Positions 48,041 through 59,701 of a DNA stretch of 64,000 nucleotides are shown here, piece after piece. The translations under genes and the position numbers were made by a program. The stretch is from positions 72,725,465 through 72,789,464 of the forward strand of contig NC_087064.1 of assembly GCF_963678635.1 (NCBI RefSeq), given 5' to 3'. This stretch comes from Symsagittifera roscoffensis (lineage: Eukaryota; Xenacoelomorpha; Acoela; Convolutidae). Numbering within the stretch: the stretch's first letter is position 1; the number at the start of each line of letters is the position of its first letter. Below the pieces are notes generated by a model. It did not search any database. It had not been told where the DNA came from and saw only the letters and a program-made list of their open reading frames with translations.

Positions 48041-48155
48041 AGTTCAGGTTAACGAAACTTGGAATGAAATGAGAAGTGACTAGAAAAGATTGCAGAATCG
48101 AATGAATCACCCTCGGAGGGTGTTACTAACAACTTACTAATAATAGTATTTTTCA

Positions 48156-48351
48156 ATAATTGAAGTTCAATTGGTGTTCAATTGGTACTCAAATTGGTTG
48201 TGATAATATGCCATATTATACTATATTATATTATACAGTGTATAATTGACTCTTAATTGCTGAATTACTGCAATAATATAAGATAGTATAATATGGCATA
48301 TTATCACAACCAATTTGAGTACCAATTGAACACCAATTGAACTTCAATTAT
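48156..48351. promoter_or_regulatory. Palindrome between divergent genes; candidate bidirectional promoter
   Basis: Arms of about 75 bases (48156-48230 and 48277-48351) are almost perfect reverse complements, beginning ATAATTGAAGTTCAATTGG, with an AT-rich loop of about 45 bases. It fills the space between the start codons of the SET gene (48040, -) and the unknown gene (48420, +). TATA-like stretches lie in both arms, so equal promoters facing both ways are plausible. A nested MITE is the alternative. Confidence 0.5.
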
Positions 48352-48419
48352 CGTTTCAATAGTCGTTTTATGCGGTTAAACATAAAGGTTTAAATTGGTA
48401 GTTAAAAAATATACTCATC

Positions 48420-50620
48420 ATGACAATTACTCATCATGAGTACAATGATTGTACTAAATATTATTCATTTAGACAAAATCGCTCCTACAAGATGCTTCCA
48501 TCATTGTTCAAGGAAAAAGAAGAAGTGCAAGTTCTTGATGAAGTGACGTACATTTGGGAAGCCGCTAGAATACTGGGTTTCATTAGTAACTGGGGTGTGA
48601 GTGTCAAATGGACTGAATGGAAGGTCCACCCGTACAGATAACAATTCCAGAAGACCTTCGCGACAATCGGAGGATGAAACATTGGAAAATAAGAAAGACA
48701 ATCAAAGTTGTTGAAGAGCCAGATAGGGCTAAAAGAAGAAACAAAAAAGATCCACTTCTGTTCAACCCAAGACGCTTAACTCGCAATACAGATGTTTTTT
48801 TCTGTGCTGCTTGTGAAACAGATTGCGTTGACAAATGCATTCTGATGACAGGGGTTGTACTGTTCAACGATCCTTTCAAACGGGAATGTACATTGAGAAT
48901 TTTGGACTCGGAGCACGATGAAAACCCCCGAGAAGAACCAGAGGCTAACATATTGGTTGTAAAATACAATCAACTTCGAAATCAAGGGCTCTTTGAAGAT
49001 ACGCTTACATCTATGGTACTTATTCGCTTTGAAAAACATCTTTCAAAACATCACTCGGAAAAAAGTTCAACTTCAAAAGAAGTTTTTTTGAATAGCTGAA
49101 ATTGAAAAACATATTTTAACTTCATTCATAATCTGTTTGAAATCGTGAATTGTTTCAGACATCTTTTTGTGACACGGCTACTTTAGTTTTGGAGCCATGT
49201 GAGGTTCAGGATCATCAACGTAATCCTACAAAAAGAGCTAAAAAAGACGAAAAAAAATTTGACATGCTGACACTTCTCGAAGCCACAGAAGACATAGTGC
49301 CTTTGACCTTTTTCCCTTGTTCCAACGGTGTCCTCAAGGTTTGTTAACAAAATAATTACAAGCATTGGAAGTGTGTGCCGCGATTTTTTCAGATGTCATA
49401 AAGTTAGGAATATATGTCTCAGCGCCCGATCAAAATATTTTGTATAAAAATTCAATTCTCTGTTTCTCAGGTTGGATCAACTGCTTTCTATGGAGTGGAA
49501 AATTGCAGAGTAGACAGCTTGGAGTTTGAAGGAAGTACAAAAAAGGCCTTTGCACAGTTGACATGCATAAATAACGAGGACATTTCTATAAGGATGCCTG
49601 CACTCTTGGTTCAGCTAGCTTGTGAAGACTACCTCAAGGTAAAGTTTTTTTAATGAAACATTCCGAATTTTTATTGTCCCCGATTCCATGAAATTTAACA
49701 ATGCTTACGACTGAGAAATAAAACTAGGAATTCATGTTCAAACCTTTAGCCATAAGGCCCGGAATCCAGTGTCAAATGACAAAACATTGCCAATTTTTAT
49801 CACAGGCTAAGGCCTACAATTTTCATTTGAAACATTCCGAATTTGTCACGTCCCGGATTCCATGGAATTTAACAATGCTTACGACTGAGAAACGAACTAG
49901 GAATTCATGTTCAAACCCTTAGCCATAAGGCCCGGAATCCAGTGTCAAATGACAAAACATTGCCAATTTTTATCACAGGCTAATGCCTACAATTTTTTTT
50001 TATCGTTTTCAAAAACTGAAATACTTTTGTTCAAAAGTACAGGATTTTGGCACGTGAAAACACAAGCTAATGCCTACAATTTTTTATCGTTTTCAAAAAC
50101 TCAAATACTTTTATTCAAAAGTACAGGATTTTGGCACGTGACTAATTTTGTAACATTTCAGCATGAAACGTGTGACTTCAATGCAATTGAACATCCAATC
50201 AATTTATCGTTTGCGGTGTTTTCCGCCTTGAAACGTGCTGTTGGACTGGCTAGGGACAAAAACTCCATCACTTTCAATCTTGGACCCGTGACCAAACTAA
50301 CAAGACAAATAATGGGTTTTTCGACAGAATCCCAAAAGGAAGTGGTCAAGTTTAGTGCAGCAATATCCGAAGGAATTCGAGGCTGCCACAAATCTTGGGA
50401 TTCTGTGTTGGGTAGCAGGTGGGATGTATTGCCCGCACAAAAAGACAATGGTCATGATACACTTATAAAGTATTTAAGGATTACAGAACACCGTGAATTC
50501 ACAAGTTTCAACTTACGATGCAACGTTCAAACGTGCACAGGCCACTACGCAAGTGAAGAAGACTACCGGACTCTTTTTTCACACAACTTAGAACAGTCAA
50601 AACCCCATTATTTTTATTAG
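48420..50620 (+). CDS. Transposon-borne protein of unknown function, possible chromo/Tudor-like N-terminus
   Basis: Four exons: 48420-49081, 49159-49338, 49471-49638 and 50162-50620 (phase 0 junctions; the first donor is weak). Exons 2-4 are open and in frame. Exon 1 needs one extra base near 48624: the frame YIWEAARILG...VKWTEWK runs into a stop, while GPPVQITIPEDLRD...WKIRKT continues in the next frame. Restoring one base would give about 490 residues. The segment around residues 40-85, with VKW, W and WKIR spacing, resembles the chromo/Tudor-like folds of histone readers; this is a weak impression. The middle has a CAACETDCVDKC cysteine cluster and a basic KRRNKK patch. The C-terminal exon has no recognised domain. 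Being divergent from the SET gene suggests co-expression. The frameshift may be a sequencing error or a disabled copy. Confidence 0.6.
49655..50160 (+). repeat. Tandem duplications in the third intron of the unknown gene
   Basis: Two copies of a ~173-bp unit (GGAATTCATGTTCAAACC... CCCGGAATCCAGTGTC...) are followed by two copies of a ~70-bp unit ending GTACAGGATTTTGGCACGTGA. The same units appear, inverted, in the JmjC gene intron at 53.2-53.8 kb. Confidence 0.8.
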
Positions 50621-51146
50621 TTCAACTAGTTCAAAGTTTCAGTGTTTTCGCGTGAATGTGATCAATTAAAGTTTCATAAACTTCAAACCTTGACAATGTA
50701 ACTTTTTTCAAATCCGAAAATTGGCAATCAGTTTTTTCTCTCTATTAAATGAAAAGAAAACAAATTGTTTGCAAACACTTCAATTGGAAATGTTTCTCAT
50801 GAGGCTCATAGTAAGAGCTTTAAGCTATGTTTTTTTGACAGTGTCAGTACAAGCAGTACTGAAAAAAAATTACAGTATAATCATAATCATCATCATAACG
50901 TCATTCAATGACGTAAGTTATAAATTATCATCATAAAGTCACTTTGACGGTCACTCACAGTGATAACTGCGCGCCGCGAACGAGTTGAAAAGGCGTATTT
51001 ACACAGAATTTGGAAGAAAGTGGACTCCACATCGAATGTTATTGTTTCATGTTCGAATAATCGAGAGAAAAATAACACGTTAAATGCGGTCGCTAGGGAG
51101 CAGAAGATTTTTTTGAGCAATATACAGTGGTTGGCATAAACGGCTG

Positions 51147-54100
51147 TCAGGTTGAAGGATTTGCCTTTAACTTTTTGTTTGGACTTGGGGCTGGACTGAC
51201 TAGGACACAATCATGTTGCCTCATCATAATCATGAGTTCGATTCGCTTTTCCAAAAGTTCAACTTTAGAGAAGTTGTTACCCAGGTTCGAAGAGTTTCCA
51301 GTTGCAAGTAATTTATCCTGGAAAACAATACTGGATGACATCAAAAAATATATTCAACTTTATACTATAAATATAGTATACTATATATAGTATATATTGA
51401 TATAATAATAATAATATTGATATACTTGATATACATTGAATATATATGTAAGTTACATCAAGCCTTGATGAGTAATATTACTAAGTAATATTAAATTAAT
51501 TTTGTCATAAACTCAGAGAAGTTTTACCAAAACGTTATGAATAAAATTGCGTGAAAAATATTCAATATTTCAACTTGAGCATAATTTGTACGTACGTTGT
51601 CTTTTACTAGGGAAACATGTTGTGCAAACGATGAGTCGTGTTTTTTCATAGTTTGAAACATGTCAAAAATTGCCGCGAGCTCATCGACATTTGCGTCGGA
51701 TCCATCTCTGTAAACAAATTCAAAAATTTCAAAAAAATAGATTTTGTCATATTATTCCAGTTATTGATTTTGAGGTTACATTATTATAAACTTCAACCAC
51801 AGATTTTCACAGTTGACTCTTTAACATGATGTTAAACTTTCAAAGATGTTAAACGACTCACTGTACTCGAGACACAATATGAGTCAGCGCAAGGAACGAG
51901 AAAGAAGGGTAGCATTCAGTGAACTTTGTTTTCTGAACGCGTTCTGTCTTGAAGGTATCAGCGGCCAGACGAAGATGATTCTTGAAAATGAAGTTAACTC
52001 CATAGGCGACAGAAACGCCTGTCGTCTCCACTATATGAATCATATTCGCTGGCATGATTAAACCTTGTCGCGCTTTCAGCGTGATAGCTTGGCACCCTCC
52101 CATATTCAAGCCTTCATGGGAACCGAAGAAAAATTTCCTTCGGGACTGCTGCAGGAACTGGTTGAAGAGATCCTGGTTGATGCTCGTCGGGGCTATCAAG
52201 AAGAACGTCTTACATCCTTTCAGTAGAATATAGAGGACTGATGTGCTGGAAAAATCTTGGTGGAACTTTGTCACAGCGCCATCTTGAGAAATGAGAAGAA
52301 AGTTGGACTCTTTATTGGGCCGATATGCTGCGGGCAAACTTTTTGAATGAATGTGTCCCAGCGAGGTACTCGATAGGAATGACGGTTGTGTAAATTTTGT
52401 GATTTTTTGATGTGCGGCATCAGCGTCAATAATGTTGTAAAACATGGGAGGTGTTTTTCTGAACAACTGATCCACCTCTTTTCCATCAATTATCCTTGTT
52501 TGTTCCTGGAATGGTTCAATACTATAACTTAGTAAAAAATTAGAAATTGAATTGAAAAAATTTCGGAAAATCATCCAGAGACATTTCAACCTCAACTTTC
52601 AGTGAATGAATGAATGACGGTCATGATAAAAATTTTATACTGGCAACCTTTGTTGGCAAATCTTTTGAAAAGAAAGCGTACTAAAGCGTTAGTAGTACTA
52701 ACCCTGAAATTCGAGTCGTACGAGCGGAGGGTTAATGGTTTTTTGTAACCTTCCAATAGAAGCTTCACGACGTTTGGGTTGTCGAGGACTGATTGTGACA
52801 CTTTTGTCGTGAAGCCGTTGAATCGAAAGGCGTCAGGAACAAAAACAGCATATTCTGAGTTCAAAAACTCTGCTTCCTGAAGGGCATTTTCGATATGTCG
52901 CGCTTCAACTGTCCTTACCAACGATTTCGCGATTTTTACCTGTGAACATAATTTTTTTCTGTGTGAAACACTTTTCATTTTTTACGAAAATGAAAACTCA
53001 CGCAGGATAACACTCTTCGTAAATCTTGGATAGTCGTGAAGCTCTCCAGTTGCCTCAAATGCAATATGCGTGAGTCTCTCGGCAAGACTATCTTTACAGA
53101 AGGCCAGATAGAAGCGGCCTTAGAATCCACTCTAGTCTGTTTTGCTTGCTGAAAAAAGGAAGTAAGTGGGTAGTTTGTCCGGGTGAGTCAAACCCATTTG
53201 AAAAAACCCAAAGAACCAGCGTTGTGACTTCATTTAAAAAAATTAACTCCATTCTTCATTCAAGAAATATCATATTTCTATTTCTATCATAAATAATGAT
53301 TATTTTCACTAAACGTGCCAAAATCCTGTACTTTTGAACAAATTTTTTCGAGCTTTTGAGAACGATAATAAAGTTGTAGGCATTGGCCTGTGATAAAAAT
53401 TGGCAATGTTTTGTCATTTGACACTGAATTCCGGGCCTTATGGCTAAAGGTTTGAACATGAATTCCGAGATCAATTTTTTGCATAGTTGACAGCATTCGA
53501 AAGTGCCATGGATTCCGGGCCTAATGAATATCTCTCCGGAATCCATGGCACTTTCGAATGCTGTCAACTAGGCAAGGAATTGATCTCGGAATGTTCAAGG
53601 TTCAAGCCTTTAGCCATCAATGTTCAATTGATTCATGTTTAAGCCTTTAGCGATGAGGCCCGGAATCCAGTGTCAAATGACAAAACATTGCCAATTTTTA
53701 TCACAGGCCAATGCCTACAACTTTTTTATCGTTCTCAAAAGCTCGAAAAAATTTGTTCGAAAGTACTGGATTTTGGCACGTTTAGTGAAAATAATTTTTC
53801 TTGAATGAAGAATGGAGTTCATTTTTTCACAGTTCACAGGCCTACAATTTTTTTATCGTTCTCAAAAGCTCAAAAAAATTTGTGAATTTTTCGAGATTAA
53901 TGATTAACAATGTTACCTTGTTTGCAGTTGAACTTTGCTGTTCTTCTGTATCAAGAAGATTCAAGTTGAACTTAAAGACATCCCCAACTTCAGAGTCAAC
54001 TTCAGCTGTTTCAAACAGTTCTTCCTCTTCAAGAGGAAGCTTTTCCTGTGCAGTTCCCGGAATTTTCGTAGAACTCGTTGAAGGTTCTTCTTCCTCTTCC

Positions 54101-55150
54101 AGTGGAAGTTCAGCAATTTCTCGGTTCACTGAACAGGATGTTGTTGGCAACATTTGTGCTGTTCCTGCCTGTGGAGAACTCGTTGAAGGTTCTTCTTCCT
54201 CTTCCAGTGGAAGTTCAGCAATTTCTCGGTTCACTGAACAGGATGTTGTTGGCAACATTTGTGCTGTTCCTGCCTGTGGAGAACTCGTTGAAGGTTCTTC
54301 TTCCTCTTCCAGTGGAAGTTCAGCAATTTCTCGGTTCACTGAACAGGATGTTGTTGGCAACATTTGTGCTGTTCCTGCCTGTGGAGAACTCGTTGAAGGT
54401 TCTTCTTCCTCTTCCAGTGGAAGTTCAGCATTTTCTTGGTTCACTGAACAGGATGTTGTTGGCAACATTTGTGCTGTTCCTGCCAGTGGAGAACTCGTTG
54501 ATTTTTTTTGGCTTGTTGAAGTTGACTGGGCAAATAAAACACCTGGGAGTCAACTGCGTCCATGTTCAACATTCAAGTTGCAATTGATTATTTTATTATT
54601 TTCTAATTTGTGAATGATTATTGATTAATAACATGATGTAATTTAATTACAGTACTGGCTTCTGGAAAAACCAATAAAAATTTTGTTGATTACCAGGTTA
54701 CATGCATGCCATTTTCCTGTAAATATCGGTTGTTCTAATATGGTTGATTTCAGTGATTCGTCACAAATTCGTGAATTACGAATTCATTCACGACAATGAT
54801 TCGTGACGGTCACGAAACGGTTTCAGTAATTTAGTATAACCCGGTTATACGGGCCGTATCATGACAATGATTGTCACACTTGACGGTCAATATTTCAGTA
54901 TTTAATTAATTTATTTTTCTTTATAATGCAATCTAGAGGTTTTTGTCAATCAAAAAATCAATCAAACGAACTTTAAATTCACTCAAAAACACAAAGTGTA
55001 TTTTGTTTAAGACCAATCATAACTGTAGTTCAACTGAAGTTCATGTATCATCATGATGGTTTAACCATTCTAATTTACACTTAATTATTATAATTACTTA
55101 CCATTGCACGTTTTGTCAGTTTCTCTTCTCTGACGATTTGGCATTTCTTA
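51147..55150 (-). CDS. Transposon-borne JmjC-domain protein, KDM2/KDM7-like lysine demethylase (5' end uncertain)
   Basis: Phase-consistent exons: 55150-55102 (basic, partial model), 54525-53917, 53148-53002, 52939-52703, 52505-51862, 51707-51596 and 51317-51147. From 54525 on they give 640 codons including the stop, without a break. The N-terminal exon has four 35-residue repeats rich in Glu and Ser (ELPLEEEEEPSTSS), then an acidic linker. The JmjC domain is in the 52505-51862 exon: VTKFHQDFSSTSVLYILLKG supplies the Fe(II) HxD, KTFFLIAPT follows, and MPANMIHIV supplies the distal histidine. The pattern HxDFxxTSVxYxxLxGxKxFxLIxPT is that of the KDM2/PHF8 group, which removes methyl groups from H3K9, H3K36 or H4K20 using 2-oxoglutarate. 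All metal ligands are present. No PHD finger was seen. The true start codon lies upstream of 55150 and was not found. Confidence 0.85.
53238..53817. repeat. Long near-perfect inverted repeat inside the JmjC gene intron
   Basis: The arms (about 53238-53518 and 53535-53817) are reverse complements: ACTCCATTCTTCATTCAAGA at the left end and its complement at the right. Inside are TTGGCAATGTTTTGTCATTTG, its mirror, and CATGGATTCCGGG with CCGGAATCCATGG at the centre. It lies between exons 54525-53917 and 53148-53002, so the transcript could form an almost 600-nt hairpin. Confidence 0.8.
54071..54490. repeat. Coding tandem repeat, four 105-bp units
   Basis: Four nearly identical 105-bp copies begin at 54071, 54176, 54281 and 54386, with a partial fifth. 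On the minus strand they encode the acidic 35-residue repeats of the JmjC protein. The period is a multiple of three, so open frames also appear on the plus strand (54078-54587), which I do not take as genes. Confidence 0.9.
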
Positions 55151-55659
55151 CTGAAAATAGGAAATTTAACTTGTAACAATTGTTGAATTTAAATTCAACT
55201 TTGAAAGTTTGAAGGTGGATTATAATCTTCGCTGCGATAAACGAATAAATGAAAAATAATTGAAACAATGTTATCAATAACTTTTCGCCGACAAGAAAGT
55301 TACGAGAAAAGACACGAGAAAGTTATATACTATTCCTGCCGTTTCAAAGCTCATGTGACTAATTAAACGTGTGTGTGAATAACAATGCACTGCCACGTGT
55401 TTCAGAGAAGATTTCTCAGAGAAACGGATTTATTGCTATGGTAACAGAGAAAGCATTGGACAAGTGTGCTAAATTACTGTAAACTACTGATTTTGATATA
55501 GGCCGTTTTTTTGCAATAATTTATTTTGTGTAATCTCAAAAAAGTTGTGTGCCGAAATTCGAGGACTGAATTTTTTTCTGGCCCGGAATCCGGGACAAAG
55601 CCTTTTTAACAGTTACCAACTAGTAGCACTGTACTACTAGTACATCATGTAGCAATTAC

Positions 55660-55890
55660 ATAAACTTATATAAATATATATATATATAATTTATATATAT
55701 ATCATACTTGAAGTAACTTACATGGACTTGGAGTCCACTGTAGACTGGACTGAGTATATAATATATTATATGATTAATATGAATACTATTATACTATAAT
55801 ATTATACTAATATTACTAATATATACTAATATTGATACTATAACTATTATACTATCATAGTATGATATATATTAATATGTATATGATGTA
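55660..55890. repeat. AT-rich low-complexity tract
   Basis: Dense TATATA and TACTAATATTA-type sequence between the JmjC gene and the transposase 3' end. A similar tract lies at 51340-51460 and another at 60040-60110. No gene. Confidence 0.7.
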
Positions 55891-56013
55891 ATTAACCATT
55901 ATTGATGGACAAAACTAGGAAGGACAAAACTAAATTGCACGTCACTGTCAACTTTTGAAAACGGTTTTAGTGGAAACTAAGATAATAACAAAATTCAAAG
56001 ACAAATGAAAAAG

Positions 56014-59000
56014 TTATAAAGCGGATTCTTCGCATTTGGATTTTCTAAATTTTCGCAGTGAACTAATGGCCGAAACATTTTCTTCAGTTTTTTTGCCTCC
56101 ACATTGATCCATTAACAATGGGCGGACATCATTGTCGTTTATCTTTCTGAAACTTGATCCTGGCTGTAAAATATAGTTTTCAGGATCAAGAACACAATCA
56201 GATTTGATTGTATGAAAAATAAATTGAGCTTTGAGGAACTGAAAATTGCCTCCAGCAAAAAGCTCACAAATTAAAGCTGCCTGTGTTTTTTTTCGTATTC
56301 CTTTCGAGTTTCTTCGCTCTCCATTTTTATTGTTACAATCAGAAGTTCCACTTTCACTTTGAATCTTTTTCTTTTTTGTTTGGCCCTTTCTAAGCGTCGT
56401 GTAGAATTCATCAACTTCTTCCGTTGTCATAGTTCCAATTGAAAGATCGGTTTCGTCCCTCAAAACTATGTAACAATGCGGGGTTTTGGAGTGTGAATAT
56501 AAGAGAGTCTCTGCTGTGTCTTTTCGGTAAACAGAACCCCCATGTTCCTTGATCCACTTTTCCATCATAAGTTGGGCTGATAGACGAAGCACGTGTCTGT
56601 TTCCTCCATCAACTGCAGGGGTTCCAGCAAACGAGCCCAGTACGTAAAATCTCATCCCAGTTAACATCTTATTCTTCGCACGCACTTCTCCGACAGCAAT
56701 ACGAGGATTCGGTACTGCGTCGATGCATATTTCCAGATAAGTTTGTCTTAATGACACGTTGAAAACACTCGTAAGATTCGCTAAAACGTCAGGCACTTCT
56801 TTTTCTGCTTTAGTACGTTGAAGGAGCTTGCAAAAAGAGAAAAAACTTTCAAGAAAAAGTGGATCATGATTACACATTTTTCCGCCTCCACGCATTGTTC
56901 TTGTATGAAAATCTTTGCTGGCGTGATGGTTAGATTTTTCTAGACCTTCGCAAATGTGGTTCCACGGGGACACCACGAAATTTCCTTCAACAATTTGCGG
57001 AATAGTCACCAGCTTGAGTTTGTATGGCGTCAGTCCGTGTTCTGCGAATAATAGTAAAGAAGTTTGATAGTAGGTTTCCGCCCAAAAATTGAAATCAATT
57101 ACGTTAAAACTCTCCTTAGAACTTCTCAAGATAGTAATACAACGGTTCAAGCTTTTTCTCAAAAGTTCGCTTGCATCCAGAGTCGTTATAGAAAGTTTTC
57201 CTTTCGCTTTAGGGTCCACTTTCGTGAACAAATTTGGATGCAATACTTTGAGGACATCAATGGAATTTGCGACGGTTTTATCTGAGGTACCGCTAACTAT
57301 TTCATCGCACCACACTCCATCATATAGGTCGGTTATTGTTCCAAACTTGGCATCCTAAATTGTAACATTGTAAATTGTAACATTGTAAAATTGAAATTAT
57401 GAGGATACATTAAAATGGCAATTTAGCATACCTTCAACTCCTCTTTGTCCGCGATAACAGTTAAGGCACCACTTCCAGATAACTTGTTGCGCATTTTTCG
57501 CACTTCTTGTAAATTGGAAGACGGGTCTCTTGGCATCACGACTTGACAGATTCTGTTCAAAGCGGTGAAGAAACTCCATTTCGAACGGACTTTTGTCGTT
57601 GATAATTATTTGAGCCATTTTTCTCAGGTCACTTTCAACGCATCGAGTGAGCATGTGCGTGGCATCTGGGCAAATGCATCTCACGTCATTAAGGAAAACT
57701 AGAGAAGTTTCAGGAATATTCGTGCGAAATGGAATCTTTACATCCGTTCTTCGACCAGTTATTTGGTCGCAAAGGGAAGGTAGAAAACGTTCGTCTTCTA
57801 CATAAAGTACCATCTTAGAAGGGTAATCTGTAGACAGGTCGTTTCCGGAGCCCAGTATCAGTCGATGGAGAAACGGGGTATCTCCACTGTACGTCAATTT
57901 TGCTCCCAAATTTTTCAACTGATTTGTTTGCTGGAATAACCACCCTGACTCTTGACATCCGACAACACTCGGTCCCAAGTTCAACTCCATCGCAAACCTT
58001 GAGTCTTTTCCTCGATAAGCTAAAAAAATCATTTTAGTCTCAAGTTGAGAAAAAAACTTGTGAAGAAATGATTTTAAAATGATTTTAGAAAAAGGAGTAC
58101 CTGCGAAGCAGAAGACGCTCGTAGCAGATTGGGCACTAATATTTTCAGAAACTAGTCTAAAAGCCATTCTCGTAACTTCTGTGGCACCAATTTCACAACC
58201 GTCACCCCAAATATCGACTTTAAAGTTGTTGATGTTTTCTGTTTTAAACAATAGAAAAACAGCTAGTTGTATACATGCAACCAAGTCCGTTCTGAATCCA
58301 GAGAAGGACTTCTGTGGTTTGCACAAGGCCAAATAGTGATTTACAAGGCTTGCAGTTGATCGTTGGACATTTCTCAGTGAGGGTACTAAATTATGTCCGA
58401 GGCCAATCAGTTGTAGTCTATTCCGGATAATGTTGATCACTTCTTCTACGTTTCCAGTTTTACAAGCGATGCCCAAGCAAAACTCAAAATCCTTCGTTGA
58501 ACCTCTTTTAGAAAATAGTTCCATCGCCAAAACTCGTAAGACATTTGTGTCATTCTTTCTATACCCAGAATACGTCTTTTTACCGCTGAATGCGGATTGT
58601 CAGATCAATTTAACAAATGTGCTTATTTAAATTTTTTTTTGTCGTATCAGTTTCAGCACTTGTCCCCATAGTTGTTGGGAGTTGTCAGCTGTTATAGACA
58701 TAAATTTTGATCGTTTCATTATCCTGGAAACGTGTCTTGACTCTTCCAATGTTTGAGGTAGGTTTGATTGAGTGCCGCACTGTTCAAATGAAAATGAAGT
58801 TTCGGTTGCTTTGAGCGCTTTATAAGGATTAACTTCGTCAGGTATGAACATTGGACCGAAGAAACATTTTACTAGCTCCTTCCGAGTCTTGGTCCAAGGC
58901 ATTTCTCTTGAACCACGAAGAATTACGAGTTGCATTACGCGAGCCTAAATAGTGTTGTGTTGTCCCAATTGGATATAAGTTTTATTGAAAGTTGAATTTT

Positions 59001-59336
59001 AATTGAACGTAAAGATGAACGTAATTGAACGTAATTGAAGTTGAATTAATCAACGTAAAGAATGTTTGGTGACTGAAAACGATAAATTTGTGAAGAGTTA
59101 CTTACTGCTAAAATTGTAGCTTTTTTTGATTGTCCCCGCACAGATATCTGACGAAGAACATCAGAAACGATCCACTTATCCGTCCCTGCGAGCATCTCTT
59201 CAAGAATCTTTGATAACTTGTCGTGTTTTTTTTGGATAAACTTTTCGGCAATTGCATCCAGAATGTTACAGTCAACAAACTGACGGTTAATGTCCGAGTC
59301 GGCGCCAGAAATTAAAAATTTATTCCATAATTCCAT
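56014..59336 (-). CDS. Candidate DDE transposase with BRCT-like C-terminal segment
   Basis: Four exon blocks on the minus strand: 59336-59106, 58944 to about 58645, about 58560-57432 and about 57352-56014, roughly 1,000 residues. Exon 1 starts at ATG 59336 and ends in a clean GTAAGT donor. The junctions of blocks 2-3 and 3-4 are not certain; the last appears off by one base. Candidate RNase H-fold residues are Asp in VDIWGDGCE, Asp and His in CPDATHMLTRC, and Glu in LLLFAEHGLTPYKLKL followed by SPWNHICEGLEKSNHHASKD and TRTMRGGG. The arrangement D...D(xxH)...E with a long second spacer suits large eukaryotic DDE transposases. Downstream, RFYVLGSFAG, EKWIKEHGGSVYRKD and CYIVLRDETD read like a BRCT repeat (GG turn and hydrophobic strands), followed by a basic tail (KKKKIQ) that may be a nuclear signal. 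I do not recognise the exact superfamily. Confidence 0.65.
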
Positions 59337-59701
59337 TGTTCAAGTTGACAATTGTGAGTAACTTTTGTTGAATCTTTCGATGAAGGACTTTTTTCAAAAC
59401 AATGATGAATTGAATTTATGCAATGGTGATTTAAAGTAACTATCATAGTTACTATATGATATAGTGTGAATCTTGACACTGAGTTGTGCGCACGCGCGTG
59501 CAAACTTTTTCTGACAACAAGTTACTAACTTATCCTATTATGAGACCCAAGCTTAAGTGTTGAATAGTTTATGAGACTCAAGTTTTAGTGTTGAATAATC
59601 ATGAGTAGTATTCATATTCAACTCACAGGCTGTTTTTCTGAACTTCAAATGTTGAACATCAAATGAAACTAGTTAAACTAAACTAATTATAAAATTTACT
59701 A

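Noticed and set aside
48624-48640. 14-nt intron (GT...AG) that would rescue the frame in the divergent gene
   Set aside because: Far too short to be spliced; a 1-nt indel is simpler.
54078-54587. 169- and 270-codon plus-strand open frames over the 105-bp repeats
   Set aside because: Antisense shadows of the JmjC coding repeats; the minus frame has splice-consistent neighbours, these do not.
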